Source: Tetraselmis striata (lineage: Eukaryota > Chlorophyta > Chlorodendrophyceae > Chlorodendrales > Chlorodendraceae). From it: a stretch of 64,000 bases of DNA. The stretch spans positions 20,768-84,767 of the forward strand of contig VCJN01002376.1 of assembly GCA_006384855.1 (NCBI GenBank), read 5' to 3'. The notes beneath the pieces are model-generated. The model made no database searches. It was not told the origin of the DNA and saw only the letters and a program-made list of their open reading frames with translations. Made by a program: the position numbers and the translations under genes. Shown here one piece after another: positions 24,688 to 36,108 of this stretch. Position 1 is the stretch's first letter; every line of letters starts with the position of its first letter.

Positions 24688-24757
24688 TAAGGATACTGCG
24701 CAAAACGCACCAGGCATTGGGTACCCACATGGGGATTTGTGTGGTACATATCCTTAC
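24688..24757 (+). mobile_element. Palindromic mini-element copy
   Basis: Same 70-bp unit as at 10,620 but on the other strand: TAAGGATA start, CACATGGGGATTTGTGTGG interior and TATCCTTAC end. It is followed by a C-tract at 24,760-24,779. Confidence 0.65.
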
Positions 24758-24780
24758 ACCCCCCCCCCCCCCCCCCCCCA

Positions 24781-25172
24781 TAGGATGGAGGACCTCCTCC
24801 AGCAACGTTTCGGCTTGGATTCGGTGGCGATCCGCATTGGCCGGGTCGTCCAACATTGCGGGATATCAGATCATATTATATGTTTCTCCGCGGGATCGAA
24901 CCCGGATCCAATGCGTGCGTAGAAGCACCATCTGTAAGGATACCGCGCAAAACGCACCAGGCACTGGGTACCCACATGGGGATTTGTGTAGTACATATCC
25001 TCTTACACTCCACCCCCCCTAGGATGGAGGACCTCCTCCATCAACGTTTCGGCTTGGATTCGGTGGCGATCCGCATTGGCCGGGTCGTCCAACATTGCGG
25101 GATATCATATCATATAATATGTTTCTCCGCGGGATTGAACCCGGATCCAATGCGTGCGTAGAAGCACCAACT
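24781..25172 (+). repeat. 239-bp tandem repeat, two units, with box-B-like motif
   Basis: The unit starting GGATGGAGGACCTCCTCCA at 24,782 recurs at 25,021 with few changes. Each unit includes GGGATCGAACCCGGATCC or its near match (about 24,891 and 25,130), whose reverse complement contains GGTTCGATCC, a good fit to the RNA polymerase III box B. No box A was found at the expected distance. Each unit ends in a palindromic mini-element, so the tandem unit is a compound of both. Confidence 0.65.
24934..25006 (+). mobile_element. Palindromic mini-element copy
   Basis: Inner copy in the 239-bp tandem. Starts GTAAGGATA and ends with a two-base insertion in the terminal repeat (TATCCTCTTAC), followed by a short C-rich tract. 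Confidence 0.6.
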
Positions 25173-25243
25173 GTAAGGATACCGCGCAAAACGCACCAGG
25201 CACTGGGTACCCACATGGGGATTTGTGTGGTACATATCCTTAC
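25173..25243 (+). mobile_element. Palindromic mini-element copy
   Basis: 71 bp with intact GTAAGGATA and TATCCTTAC ends. The interior is nearly identical to the copies at 24,688 and 24,934. Confidence 0.65.
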
Positions 25244-25572
25244 AGTATTAGTACGATGTGTACCTGCTAGTACGGGTATATGTACCGTATCTTGCTGCCA
25301 TGTGGCAAGAGTTGTTCTTTGGAGACAAATATCGCCTCGATTGTTACACTGGTTACGGAGCATGACTCTCGATCCAGGGGCCTGGAGGCCACTATTTCGA
25401 TCCTCAACGTTGTCGAGAATTGATGTAGTGTGACAATTACAAGAACACGATAAACTACGAATTAGTACCAGTACTATGTGTACTAGTACGATGTGTACCT
25501 GGGACTAAGGGTATATGTACCGTATAATGTACTAGCCATGTGGCAAGAGGTGTTATTCTGAGACAAATGTCG

Positions 25573-25616
25573 CCTCGCTTGTTACACTGGTTTCGGAGCC
25601 AATGTAACAATCGAGG
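25573..25616. repeat. 44-bp inverted repeat, arm 1
   Basis: Starts CCTCGCTTGTTACACTGG and is the exact reverse complement of 26,954-26,997. The unit is itself an imperfect palindrome around GGTTTCGGAGCC. Half-length relatives occur near 24,480 and 25,334. Confidence 0.75.
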
Positions 25617-25766
25617 CGGCGTTCGTCTCAAAAAAACATTCTTGCCACATGCTGGCTGCATCTATGTACGGTACATATACCTGTAGTCGCAGGTACACAT
25701 CGTACTCGTACACATAGCATTGGTACTACCTAGCACCTAGTATATCGTATTGGTATGATTGTCACA

Positions 25767-26122
25767 CTACAAAGCGTCATGATGCCTCTCCTGGCTGTGC
25801 CAGGGGTCTATTAACGAAATAGGATACTGAAGTTCGCCCAGGTTTGGGTGTTTCTCCATGTAGTTGCGGGTGAGGTGCTCCAGTGCCGGAAGGCCCCCCA
25901 CCATTGTTGCTTGCATTGACGGCCCGGCTTTTGCCATGCAGCTCGAGACGGCGCAGCTTCGTCCGGACGGGCCCAAAAAGAACGCAGTCGAGGACAATGA
26001 CATTGCAGCAAATAATGCCGCTCAAGGTCACGGACGTCAGGGACGTAAGCCGCGGCGCCCCCCACGAGCGGCAGTCTTCCAAACTCATGGCCTTCAGAGG
26101 GCTGCACGCTATGCGCTTTCAT
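25767..26122 (-). pseudogene. Leucine-rich-repeat-like fragment, frameshifted
   Basis: Pieces in different minus frames combine into LRR-like text: LTSLTSVTLSG, KLRRLELHGKS and LPALEHLTRNYMEKHPNL. Changes of frame within 300 bp show decay. DNA on its upstream side, around GGGCTGCACGCTATGCGC at about 26,099, resembles sequence at about 58,280, so the unit seems to be a dispersed gene relic. Confidence 0.4.
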
Positions 26123-26953
26123 TTGTGGACCCTATGCGGGTTCGTGCCGCCGGGGCGTGAGACAGCTGGCGTGTACGAGTTTGGGGGCTCTGATAAGTGG
26201 GTTCGCCCCAGTTCTTCATGCGGTCACCATGCTATGCGCGGCATGATGACACGAGTTCCGGCGAATATACCCCCCCCCCCCCCCCCCCCCTCCCACACAC
26301 AGACACCGCGGCCGCCAGGTAAGGGCCGGCATCCAGGGATACCAATTACTTGTGAAAGTATGAGCCCGCCTCTGAGTGTGGGCCATCATGCGGCGGAGCG
26401 GCGGCACCAGCATTCATTCCGGCTTTCAATGCAGGGGACGAAGAGGGCGGATGCAATCTACCATATAAATAACTAATTCATGCATTAATGGATATTGTTA
26501 AGGATGTATTTACCCGCATAGGCACGCAACATGTATCTACGAGGGGAAACAAATGTACTGTACTAGTTTTTATAGTATATCGTAGTAGTAGTTTTAATCG
26601 TACTATAAAAATGACATACTATATAGTTTTTATAGGATATCTGGAAACTACAAACTTCCAGATATATATAGTTTTATTCCGTTAAGTGTTGATGCGGTTC
26701 TGGGGCGCCGAGATAGAAGCAGCCGGCAGCATTGCGGGCTGCTGCCGCCAACGGAGTGCCAAGTTCCTGTACGCGCCGAGGCCGGGATGCAGTAAATACG
26801 CGGTATACTACGTAGTCTTCTGAAAATTTATTCCACATGAAAAATTGTAGTATGTATGAATTCTGCGCTGCTCAGGGCTTGTGAAGGCCTGAAACTCCAA
26901 ATCCATGACGAACCCCGGCGCCATTGCACTGCCGCAGCTGCAGTGCTGCTGCT

Positions 26954-26997
26954 CCTCGATTGTTACATTGGCTCCGAAACCAGTGTAACAAGCGAGG
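26954..26997. repeat. 44-bp inverted repeat, arm 2
   Basis: Starts CCTCGATTGTTACATTGG. Exact reverse complement of 25,573-25,616, about 1.3 kb away. May be a terminal inverted repeat or a dispersed palindrome. Confidence 0.7.
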
Positions 26998-27412
26998 CTA
27001 GAGCGCTACTGCTGCCTCCAGCGCGGCAGCGGGTGAGGCAAGCACTCATGCTCGCCAGTCCGGACACATGGGCAGACATCCATTGCCTGCAATTTATTTT
27101 CGGAAGAGGTACCGGGGCAGCGTTCATCAATTTCACGCAACCTCTTCCATTTCCGGGACATAAAATCTGCCCGTTTGGCCAAGGGCAACACTCCGGACCA
27201 TTCAATTGGGACAACCATTACATGTGGCCGCCAGCGCGCCACGCCCCATCGCGCATACGAGATTCTGCCTTCAAAATCGATATCAGAGGGCACTGTTTGA
27301 AGTATTAGCTGGTGTGGCTTGGGCTCACTGGTAGCAGCCCCTCAAACGGCAATTCGGGACAGTATTTTAAATCGTGCTGTACGAGTCGCGGACTGCATAA
27401 TACATCAATTGG

Positions 27413-30400
27413 TCATGACCAGCGCGCCGCCAGCATCCGGGCGCGCTGCAGTGCTTGCTCGACGGCCCCCTCCGAGGGATACCCATTCCCGAGATTTTCG
27501 CTAGGCTGAGATTGAAAGCCATGCTGGACAGGGGCAGTCCGCGGCATGTCGGGCAGGACGCCCGGGGGTTGCTGGTGCGTTGCGCTCAGAATCGTCGATG
27601 CCTCTGCTCGACTGGCTTCGCTTGCAGGCCGATGCTCGGTCGGACCGGTTTTCTCGGCGGCGAACTGCGCTCCGCGGGAGCTCCACGCCATCTCGGGGTG
27701 AGCGTGCGCGTCATGACGAGCTCCGTCTGATACACCGGGAGAGTCACGCGGCGGCTCTTGCCCGCGTCGCTCTGGCCATGCCAGCTCTGCAACAGCTCTG
27801 GGACGTCCTGACGCCGAGGTCGCAAGCTCCGTCTCGTCGCCGGATCGGGCGACTCGATCGCGAGGTGACGCCGAACGGCGCTCGACGACGGCGGCATCCG
27901 CTTCTTGCGCAGCCGCAGCGGCCTGGAGCATTTCCCACTGGTGTCGCTCCGACGCCAAGCTGTCTCGGAGGAAGACGGCTTCCTGCAGTTGGCGAGACCG
28001 CATACATTCGACTAAATAAGGTCAGGCGACTGCGAGATTCGTGCCATAAAGGATGCTTCTAGAGGGTGAGCGGACATGGATAAGGGGGGGCAAGGCTAGA
28101 CGGATGGACGAAATTCCCACAGCGCCCCGCTAGCGCTGCAAAACGAGTTGGCAGCTCGCCGGAATGATGACAAGGCGATGTCTGGGCTGTCGCCACACCT
28201 GGAATAGAATTCCGAGCCGAGTCTCCATGTCGTGCAGCTCACGCACGTCGGCTGGTAGCACAGGGCGACGGGTGGCTGCGTCAATGGGGAAAGAAACTCG
28301 CAGAGGCGGCATGTCGGGGGGATATCGGCGCGATTGGTGCGGACGGCCTCCGCACCTAATCGCAGCGCCTCGAGACGGTGCACCCTCCGCAATTCCATCT
28401 GCCGGTTGGAGCGAACAGTGGCCTCCGAGGCGCGCGACGTCTCTAGCTCGCCGCGCAGATGAGCTTCCTCCTGCTGCGCCTCTGCGATATGCCGACCAGC
28501 ACCGGTATAACTCAGCGCCGGTGCCCAGTTTGACAACAACTGCTCGGCAGCCAGGAGCGCATGGTCCGAGATAGGCAGTCGGCAATCCTGGGCGATCGAC
28601 AATCCACCTTTCACGCCCGCCCGCAGAGCGTCGGCAACTTCGGTGGACTCGCGGACGGCATGTTCCAGCACCCTGGCAGCAACGGCAGGCGTCAAGCTAG
28701 CGCTGTTGACAGCCGACCGAGATGACTACTTGACCGAGTGCACAGTCGCGTCAGAGGACAAGACGGAGAGCAGCTCGCACCTGATGTACGCCTCGATGAC
28801 GCTGTCGCACTCACCGCTGCCGGGCAGCACGTCCTGAGCCCCGGCACGCGCCAGCTCGACGACCTGTTCGGTCCGTTGGATGGAACGACAGAGGCAGCGG
28901 GGCAACATCAGCAAGCGGGCAACTCAGCACCCGTCCCGGAATGCCCCTCTCGACCGACAGTCGCCCGGCCGACTCGGCGACACATTCACCACTATACTGG
29001 CCCCTGTGCCGGGGATATGTTTGGCTCGCTAGGATACCAAGGTCGGACAAGCGGCAGTGCTGGCGCTCGTGCCTGCAGCAGAGTCGTCGACTTCGCTTCC
29101 AGCAGCGCCTCTCGCAGCTGCAGGACCTCCTCCCTCGCACCCTGCAGCCCAGGGAGACGGCCTCGGTCGCATGTCGCCGCCACCAACCACAAGTCACGCA
29201 GGCAGGCGTCCTGGATGGAAGGGATATTCGCTGCCGAAGGGGCAGCACCACCTTCAGCGCGGACTCCGCGGCGGACAGCTTGCCCAGCAGGTCGTCGTTC
29301 TCCTGCTGTATGCCCAGCGCCCGCCGGCACGCCAGCTCCGCATGCTCCGCACCCTCCACCACCTCCCCCCGCAGCCGCTCCACCTTGTTCATCGCCTCCG
29401 TGACGTGCGCCCGCGTCGCGCCGTCCGCCTGCCTGTACGTCGCCAGGCTAGCCGCCATGCCCCTGGCCTCCCCATGCGCCTCAACCGTGGCGCGGTGCGC
29501 CTTCCGCTTCTCCACCTGGGACGCAAGCCGGCGGCGGCGCAGTCAGCGCGGGGAGCGTAGTACTGAGAGGCACATTGCAGGCGGCAATGCTCCTGCTGTG
29601 AGGGGGGGGGGGGGGGGTGGAGGGGCGTGAAGGGAGGAAGGGGGGGGGGGGGGCGGGGGGGCATGCGAGCCGCTTGCCCTGCCTGCGCGTGTGCGAGGGC
29701 CATCTGCAGCTGCTGGTTCCGCCCCTGTAGCGTCTCAACCTGCAACGGTACAATGCGTGACGGCAGCGGCGGCGGACGGGACAAAACTTCAGCACCATCT
29801 CACCCCGGCAATGTGTGTCTTTGTGCACATTACTATTATATGGAGCCACATGACCAATTTATTCACAAACCTGATCCGATGATGCCCTCTGATTAGCCAC
29901 TGAGTATTCACACGTCAGTAGTCTCGATTGACCTCTATTCAAGCATGTGACACCATCCCCATTGCCCTCCCGCCTATAGGTAGATATATATAGAGGGGGG
30001 GGGGGGTGCATATGAGTGCAAATGAGCTGCGCGAAAGCATCTCCTTCAGGGGGCAAGGGATGACTAGCGGGCACCTCCCCGCCACAGGGGACATCCGGTC
30101 GCACCCGCTGTTGTCCCCCCGGTGTACAAGTGTACCATAATTGCTGTATGAACAAGTAATTGCATACTGACTTGATACGGAATGCAGATGAACACGAAGC
30201 CGGATGTCCATGCACCCGTGCAAGATCAACAGGAAGGTGCCTGCTTTCGCACTGGGGTTCACTGCCGCTCTCATCTCTCCTGAGCCAAGTACGAATCCGT
30301 TCGTGAAAGTACTGCCTCCCTCTCTCTCTCTCTCTCCTTCCCCCTGCGCCTCGGTTGTTTGGCGCACGGCCCTTGTTAGAGACCAGACGGGGTTAGTGGG

Positions 30401-32618
30401 GTGGTGCAGAGAGGTCACCCACCTGCAGCAGCAGGTCCCGCTTGGTGTACTCCCACTCCGCCTTCTTCGCCTACAAGCAGATTCGAACCCCATCATCCAC
30501 CGCGGCAACCCCCCCCCTTCCCCGCTTCCAGCCGCCCAACTGCACTGCCTCCTTGTCCGTTTCCCCCTTGCCGCACCTGCGCGCAGCTGGCGTCCGCGCG
30601 CCACCCGGACTGCGCCTCCCGCCACGCCGCCTCTAGCCCCTCCAGTGCTGACGAGAACCCCTGCGCCTTCCGCTCCCCCTCCTGCGCCAGCCTGCTTGGG
30701 GGGGGGGGGGGGGGGGGGGGTCAAGGGCAGGCGGGGTAAGCGCCGCCGACAACAAGTTGGGATTTGGTTGTGGGTATGGAGTTTGCGAGGTGAAAGCCTA
30801 ATAACGCTATAGTATTACGCCTCAATGGGGGGAAGTTGAGGGGGGGTAAGGGATCCCACGTCTGCAGGGAGCGCTCCATCTGCTCCACCTTGCCCCGCAG
30901 TGACCTGCGGCCGGGCACAGCAGCAAACCGGGCCGCATGAGTGCACCGGCCAGCAACGCCACCTCGCCAACCAGGCCGCCATCCAGGCGTGTGCATCCAG
31001 CACCCCCCCTCCTTCCTCCCCTCCCCTTTGCCCCCCCCCAATCCGCGCCCTTTCCTGGCCGCACCGCTCCATCTCCTCCGCCCGAGACACCGCTCTGCCG
31101 GCCTCGGCCTTGGCGCCGTCTGCCACCCGCAGCGACCTGCCAGTGGCGCCGCACCGAGTCATCCAGCGGCAGCAGGAAAAGGGATTTGGGGGGAGCGTGA
31201 GGCATGGCGCAAGCAAGCGGGGTGGGAGCCGCCATCGCACCGCTCCGCGCGCGCCATGTGCGATTGCAACGTTCCGCGCTCCTGCTCCAGCTGCTGCACG
31301 CGGCTGCGCAGGTGGTCCGCCTCGTCCTTCACGTCCAGCAGGGCGTCCTCCAGCTCCTGCACCCGCCTGACCTCCGCGTGGGAAGAGGGAACCCCATGTG
31401 CCGCCTCAGTGCTGGCCGGGGGGGAGGGGGGTCGCGCCACACAGCTTGCCGCACCTGGCATGCGCTCGCGCCTGCTTGGACAGGCGCTCCTCCCGCTCCG
31501 CCGCCTCCGCCTCGGCTGCCTCTGTCTGCGCGCCCATGCGGACGCCGTCAGCTGTATCAGGGACGGCAGAGGATGCTTGGATGTGACGGCCGGGCGCGGG
31601 ATGGCCAGGGCCCGGGTGGATGTCCCCCCCCCACGACCCCACCCCCCACTTCTCCGGCCCTCACGCCTTGATGGCCGCCTGCTGATGGGCTGGCAACCGC
31701 ACCTTCCTCTGCAGCAGCGCGATCTTGGAGCCCGCGTGGCCGTCCTTGCCCTTGGCTGCCGCCAGCTGCCGGCCCTTCTCCTCCAGCTCCGCCTGCCCCG
31801 CCAGCGTACCCCTCAGCCTGGCCTGCTCAGGCGGAGAAGTGACCCCCCCCCCCCCCCCACACTGGTATAATTAATTAATTATATGCGTAACCACATTACC
31901 ACCGCCGCACTGGGTTTAGGTAACAATTGTTACTGCGAGTGCTAACACGACAATTCGACCAATGGGAACACGGACCTGCCCAGCTTGTTAAAGGTCGAGA
32001 GTAGACGAAACGAGACCGGTAGCAAACTACAGCGAATGCCCTTACAGGTAGCAGGCAACCCCAGGTAGAGGCACTGCAATTGGGTGCGCCAGCATACTGA
32101 CGGGTGGGGAAACGTTTGTACATACAGGTAGTAGTCAGCATCCCTGTACGGCCGTAGTGGGTGGGTACATTGACAGTATTTATGAAGAGTGTATTGCCGA
32201 TCCCCCCCCCCCCTGGCTCCCCAATGGCAGTAAAGTAGACGGTACCGGATCCACCTGCTGACACGCCCCTATTCACAGGTTCTCGTGGGCAACATGGGGT
32301 GCGGAATGGGAGGGGGGCAGCCGCTCGCGGCGCACCTGCAGGTCCTTGATGACCCGCCCCAGCAGGCTGTTCTCCGCCTTGAACTCCTCCAGCTTCTCCT
32401 GTCGCCCCCCCCCCCCCCCCCAACCACACCCGAGTGAGTGCGCGCGCCCAGGGCCCACCGCGCAACGGACGCTCACGTGGGTTGCGGTGCGGCACAGGTG
32501 CGAGTACCTGCAGCGGGTCGCTCTGCGGGCGTGGCGGTGCCGGGATTCTGCTGCTGCGCGGCGCCGTGTCCCGGCCCCCGCCGGGAGCATCGGACGCCGC
32601 CCGAGTCGCCGTCGCCAT
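27413..32618 (-). CDS. Multi-exon coiled-coil protein
   Basis: Exons read on the minus strand: 32618-32508, 32398-32336, 31822-31703, 31525-31455, 31366-31241, 31136-31065, 30904-30860, 30691-30577, 30470-30423, 29739-29683, 29515-29252; these join in phase to 364 codons. Further exons are likely at 29141-29073, near 28.87 kb, 28.6-28.2 kb and a last one to TGA at 27,413-28,003. The start MATATRAASDAPGGG is Ala/Ser-rich; the rest is heptad-rich helix (EKLEEFKAENSLLGRVIK, RVQELEDALLDVKDEADHL, NKVERLRGEVVEGAEHAEL). No enzymatic domain is seen. Exon 10 appears to end at a GC donor. An in-frame TAG near 28,728 probably lies in an intron. Divergent from the TMEM17-like gene; a basal-body or ciliary role is only a guess. 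Confidence 0.72.
29595..29660 (-). repeat. Two C-tracts (G on + strand) in coiled-coil intron 10
   Basis: G homopolymers of about 16 and 13 bases on the plus strand at roughly 29,601-29,616 and 29,641-29,653, inside the intron 29,516-29,682. On the sense (minus) strand these are pyrimidine tracts. Confidence 0.75.
30692..30720 (-). repeat. C-tract forming polypyrimidine tract of coiled-coil intron 7
   Basis: About 21 G on the plus strand, thus C on the sense strand, ending a few bases before the AAGCAG acceptor of exon 8 at 30,691. It occupies the place of the polypyrimidine tract. Confidence 0.75.
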
Positions 32619-33441
32619 GCCGCCCACCCCTGCTGCCGACTTCCTGTCGAGACGGTCAGACGGGTACCAGGTACGCTGGGTGGGGGGGGGGGCGCGCGGC
32701 GCCGCCGGCAGCTCTCCCTGTTGAAGCACCCCTTGGCCGGCCCCGGCGGGCAGAGGGACTCACTGTCCGGCGACGCTCTACGGAATCGACGCAAGGTTGG
32801 TGCCCGGGCCGGTGATGAACTGACGATGCCGTGCGGCGGTGCCCCTCGTGCTCTCGCCGTTGACGACGACGCCGCACGCGACGCGACCATATGACGGCGT
32901 CGTTGACGACGGCGAGCGAGGAGTTGGTTCGAAGACGTGTGATTCAGACACTTTTACGTTAATATGATCACAATATAGCGACTGACACAGAATATTCCAT
33001 ATCATTTTAATGTATGTTAATAAAAAAAATGATACACTATTTCGTCTCACATGCGATATGCGCGATTATAACGTCGTCGTACCGTACGCTGTATTGCATT
33101 ATTTTTTAAAACAGTAAGGATTACTCGTACCGTTACGCCGCTCGGACCGGCGCGCGCCGCGGTCAACCGTGCGCTGCACAGCCAGCATCCCCGCCGGCAT
33201 CCCCGACTCGGACAACACGCTGCCGCTGCTGCTCCTCCGTTCACGTCCCGGCCACTTGTGTTCCGGCACCGACAGCCAGATCCCAGGTACCCGAAGCGCA
33301 CCGGAGCTCAATAGCGGCGTAAACATCCAGCGCGAGATCGGACGCAAAGCCGTTGCGACGCCGGCGCAGTGCTGGGAGCCGCCTCGGCGGGTGGGCGAGG
33401 AGCGCGCGGGAGTCGCCGTGACGGCAGAGGCGCTGCTGCAG
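32619..33441. promoter_or_regulatory. Divergent intergenic region, candidate bidirectional promoter
   Basis: About 0.8 kb separates the minus-strand coiled-coil start (32,618) from the first mapped exon of the plus-strand TMEM17-like gene (33,442). The 32,900-33,120 part is AT-rich. The missing 5' exon of the TMEM17-like gene must lie here. A G/C-rich stretch at 32,680-32,880 carries CG-dense repeats. No specific factor site was identified. Confidence 0.4.
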
Positions 33442-34621
33442 GCTGGAAGTCGCCGCTGCACTGGCCGCTGCGCCAGAGGCCCTCACCCGCGATGCAGGCC
33501 GCACAGCCTCGGACGGTGCCGCAAATCCATCTTACGAGTAGGTGGCGCAGGCTATGCCACTTCCGCTTGCCTGCAGGGCGCCGGCTATTTCCTGCATGTC
33601 AACGGGCAAGGGGGGAAGGGGGGGGGGGGGGGGGGGGGGGGGGCGGGGGTTGCGAGTAAGGAGCTACAGGCAGCTGACCCCTCGTGGCGGCCGGGCCGCA
33701 CCAGACCGCAGGATATGCTCCAGCCTGCTGCTGCAGCAGCTGGTGTACTACAATGTCTACTACTCCATGGCGTGGTTCCTGTGCAAGGCCATTCTCATCT
33801 GCGGGCGGGTACGATCCCGCCCCGGACGAGGGGCATCCTGAATGAGTGAATGGAGAAAATAGTCTGAGCAGGTGGAGTTCAGGGGTAAGGAGGGTGGGGA
33901 GAATATCCGGCTGGAGACCTCACGGACTGATCGCCCGCTGTGCTCCTGCCCTGTCCGCATGCAGTACACCTACGGCCTCAACGTGAACGACCCGGATAAG
34001 GTCCGGACGGTCATGATGGCGTTCTTCATCCCGGCGGAGCCCATCCGCCTGCTGTGCGGCTTTGCAGGCAACCTGCAGGAGAACGTAGGTGTCACCGGCC
34101 CCCGGGCGCCGCCCTCTGCATGCTCCAGGCCCGCGCCTCTGATGGGTGCTTCCGATGCGGCCGCAGGTGCCGCTGGTGGCCTTCTTCCTCGTGCTTACCA
34201 TCTTTCCAGCATCGCCAATCTGCCTGTACTTGCTCTTCGGGCAGAAGGTGCGCCCCCCCCCCCCCCCCCCCTCGCCTGCAGTCCCAGCGACCCGCATGCA
34301 CCCCGCGGCAGCCGCTGAGTATGCGTGGGCTGCGCGGCGCTGTCGCAGTGGAAGACGCCCATCGACACCGCCATCCAGGTGGTCATGACATGCTTCCTGT
34401 TCACAGAGATGATCGTCGGCGTCTATGCGGTGAGTCGCGCCCCCGCGTCAGCGCACAGCGTGCACCGCGCGTTCATAGACTTCCGTTACCTCCGCACTAA
34501 CCCGCTTCCCGCTCCTGCCGCCGCCACTGTGGGCCCGCAGATCGTGAAGATGGTAATCGCGCAGAAGATGCAGTTTTACCTGCACGACTTTGTGACGAAG
34601 AGATACGGGCACGACAGCTGA
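33442..34621 (+). CDS. TMEM17/TMEM216-family ciliary transition-zone membrane protein
   Basis: Exons 33442-33537, 33712-33808, 33965-34084, 34167-34247, 34349-34429, 34541-34621 (TGA) join in phase; the 5'-most exon with the start codon was not located. The protein reads SSLLLQQLVYYNVYYSMAWF, then IRLLCGFAGNLQENVPLVAF, LYLLFGQK and MVIAQKMQFYLHDF, with four hydrophobic segments. The GNLQE-VP motif after an IRL segment, the QxxxYxNxYY motif in helix 1 and the QxxFxLxDF tail match the TMEM17 pattern of the MKS/B9 transition-zone complex, which controls membrane entry into cilia. TMEM216 is the alternative family member. The fourth mapped exon is followed by a poly-C tract that begins 7 bases into the intron. 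Confidence 0.85.
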
Positions 34622-36108
34622 GCAGCGTCCGGGCGTCTGTTGGGACAATGCCATGCTGGGGAAAGAAACCGGCTGCCAGACGTCGGTGTGGCAGCCTGCG
34701 CACGTTGGCTACCACCGCCAGGCCTGAATATTCGCATATTCGCCCCTCCGTTGCCTGCATCGGGAAGGGCACCGCCATGATCTGACCGAGTCAGGCACGC
34801 GCGGCCAGGTGACGTTGGTGCAGCGCGACAGGGATCAACCAACAAATATACAACATGTAATTATTTGTATCTGACAGCACTTCGATTTCACACTCATAAT
34901 TCGTACTACTTCACCCTCACATGCGACCTGTGCCCAACATTGTGAGTGCAAGCATGTATATCCCGTGCAAAAACGTGCACGTGCATTGGCATGTCTTCCA
35001 ATCAGCAAACACAGCACTGCCCGAACTTCGACATACAAGTGTGAAAGAGTCGCCGATATACTGATTAAATGGCTTGCCAAAACCGCGGTTTGTGCACCGC
35101 CGGGTGGGGGCCGACTCGGAATGTGCTGTTCTCATACACTACATACCGCAGTCACACTGCAGGCCGCGGCACAAACGAATACGAGTCTGGCACCACTGCC
35201 CGGGCAGGGAGCTGTTGCAGAGATTGACAGTGAGCAGACAGGAATTGGGGAATGCATGGCTTTAGTTTTGCGGCTTTGAGCAAAGATGTCCATGAACCTA
35301 ATCAGTTTATTGGGGCGTACACTGCCCTGCATTGAATTCAGCCGAGTGGGCGTAACTTCCTGGGTGGGGCGATAGAATGCCTACATATTGTACTGCTGCT
35401 TGCCATCCCTGCTGTCAAAGCCTAGGCTCAACAATGCGCGTGCGGATAATCATTGCGACAGCCACATATCTGGCATATCAGTTATACGTTATATTTATTC
35501 TCTGCGAATCGGATTTGAACGTTGCCGGCTGTGGGTGGCGCCTCTCACAATCTGGGAGCCTCTGCGCATGTATATGTCATTGCCTGAATTGAAATGAATC
35601 GACCGTGACGGTATGATGGATCAGGAGCGCATGTCCTGGCGTATCTTAGGTGACCTGTAAATAAGAGTGCACGCACGGACGGCACCCGACGGGGATGGAT
35701 ATATTTCTCTGTCAGTGCCCGCAGTGCGGCGCTGAGCAATGTTGCAGTGCCTCAAGCGGCTGCCCAGGTGTGACTGCTGGTGTGCGCCCGATACGTGGCA
35801 AGCTGCAATACAGATGACTGATATAGGTATCGTTACATGCTGTACAGCAACTTTGGCCTCTGCAGCCGTGCGCCGTGTTCATTCATTATAGTGAATGCTA
35901 TCTATCGCCACAGTTATTTATCGTGGCGCTCAGAGTGCTCACTGAAGAAGTCAACGCGTAAACAATGTCGCTCGGCGCTGCCACATCAGGTGAGGGGGGG
36001 CTGGAAAATACATCCTGAGCGACATCTACAACTATGCAATACAGCGCTACCAATGAATCGTATTAAGAGGGTACAGTATACAGGGAGTCATGGTCGCCAG
36101 CCGAGAGC
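34622..36108. other. Intergenic, nothing recognised
   Basis: Lies between the convergent 3' ends of the TMEM17-like and LOV fusion genes. Short open frames have no coding character. No RNA gene or clear repeat seen. Confidence 0.4.

Larger units (their letters stand above)
22227..27412. other. Gene-poor region with LRR-like debris and repeats
   Basis: About 5.2 kb without an intact gene between the SAM-TPR gene and the 3' end of the coiled-coil gene. It holds decayed leucine-rich segments on the minus strand (near 23.0, 24.0 and 25.8-26.1 kb), a 239-bp tandem repeat, three palindromic mini-elements and a 44-bp exact inverted repeat pair. The stretches 22.3-22.8, 26.2-26.9 and 27.0-27.4 kb show nothing I recognise apart from a C-tract at about 26,271-26,290. 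Confidence 0.45.

Noticed and set aside
28700..28760. In-frame TAG codons as a sign of TAG/TAA reassignment, as in some ulvophyte algae
   Set aside because: The TAG near 28,728 probably lies in an intron, the one at 1,729 is in a decayed transposon, and the LOV gene appears to end at TAG. Most other genes end in TGA, so there is no good evidence for reassignment.
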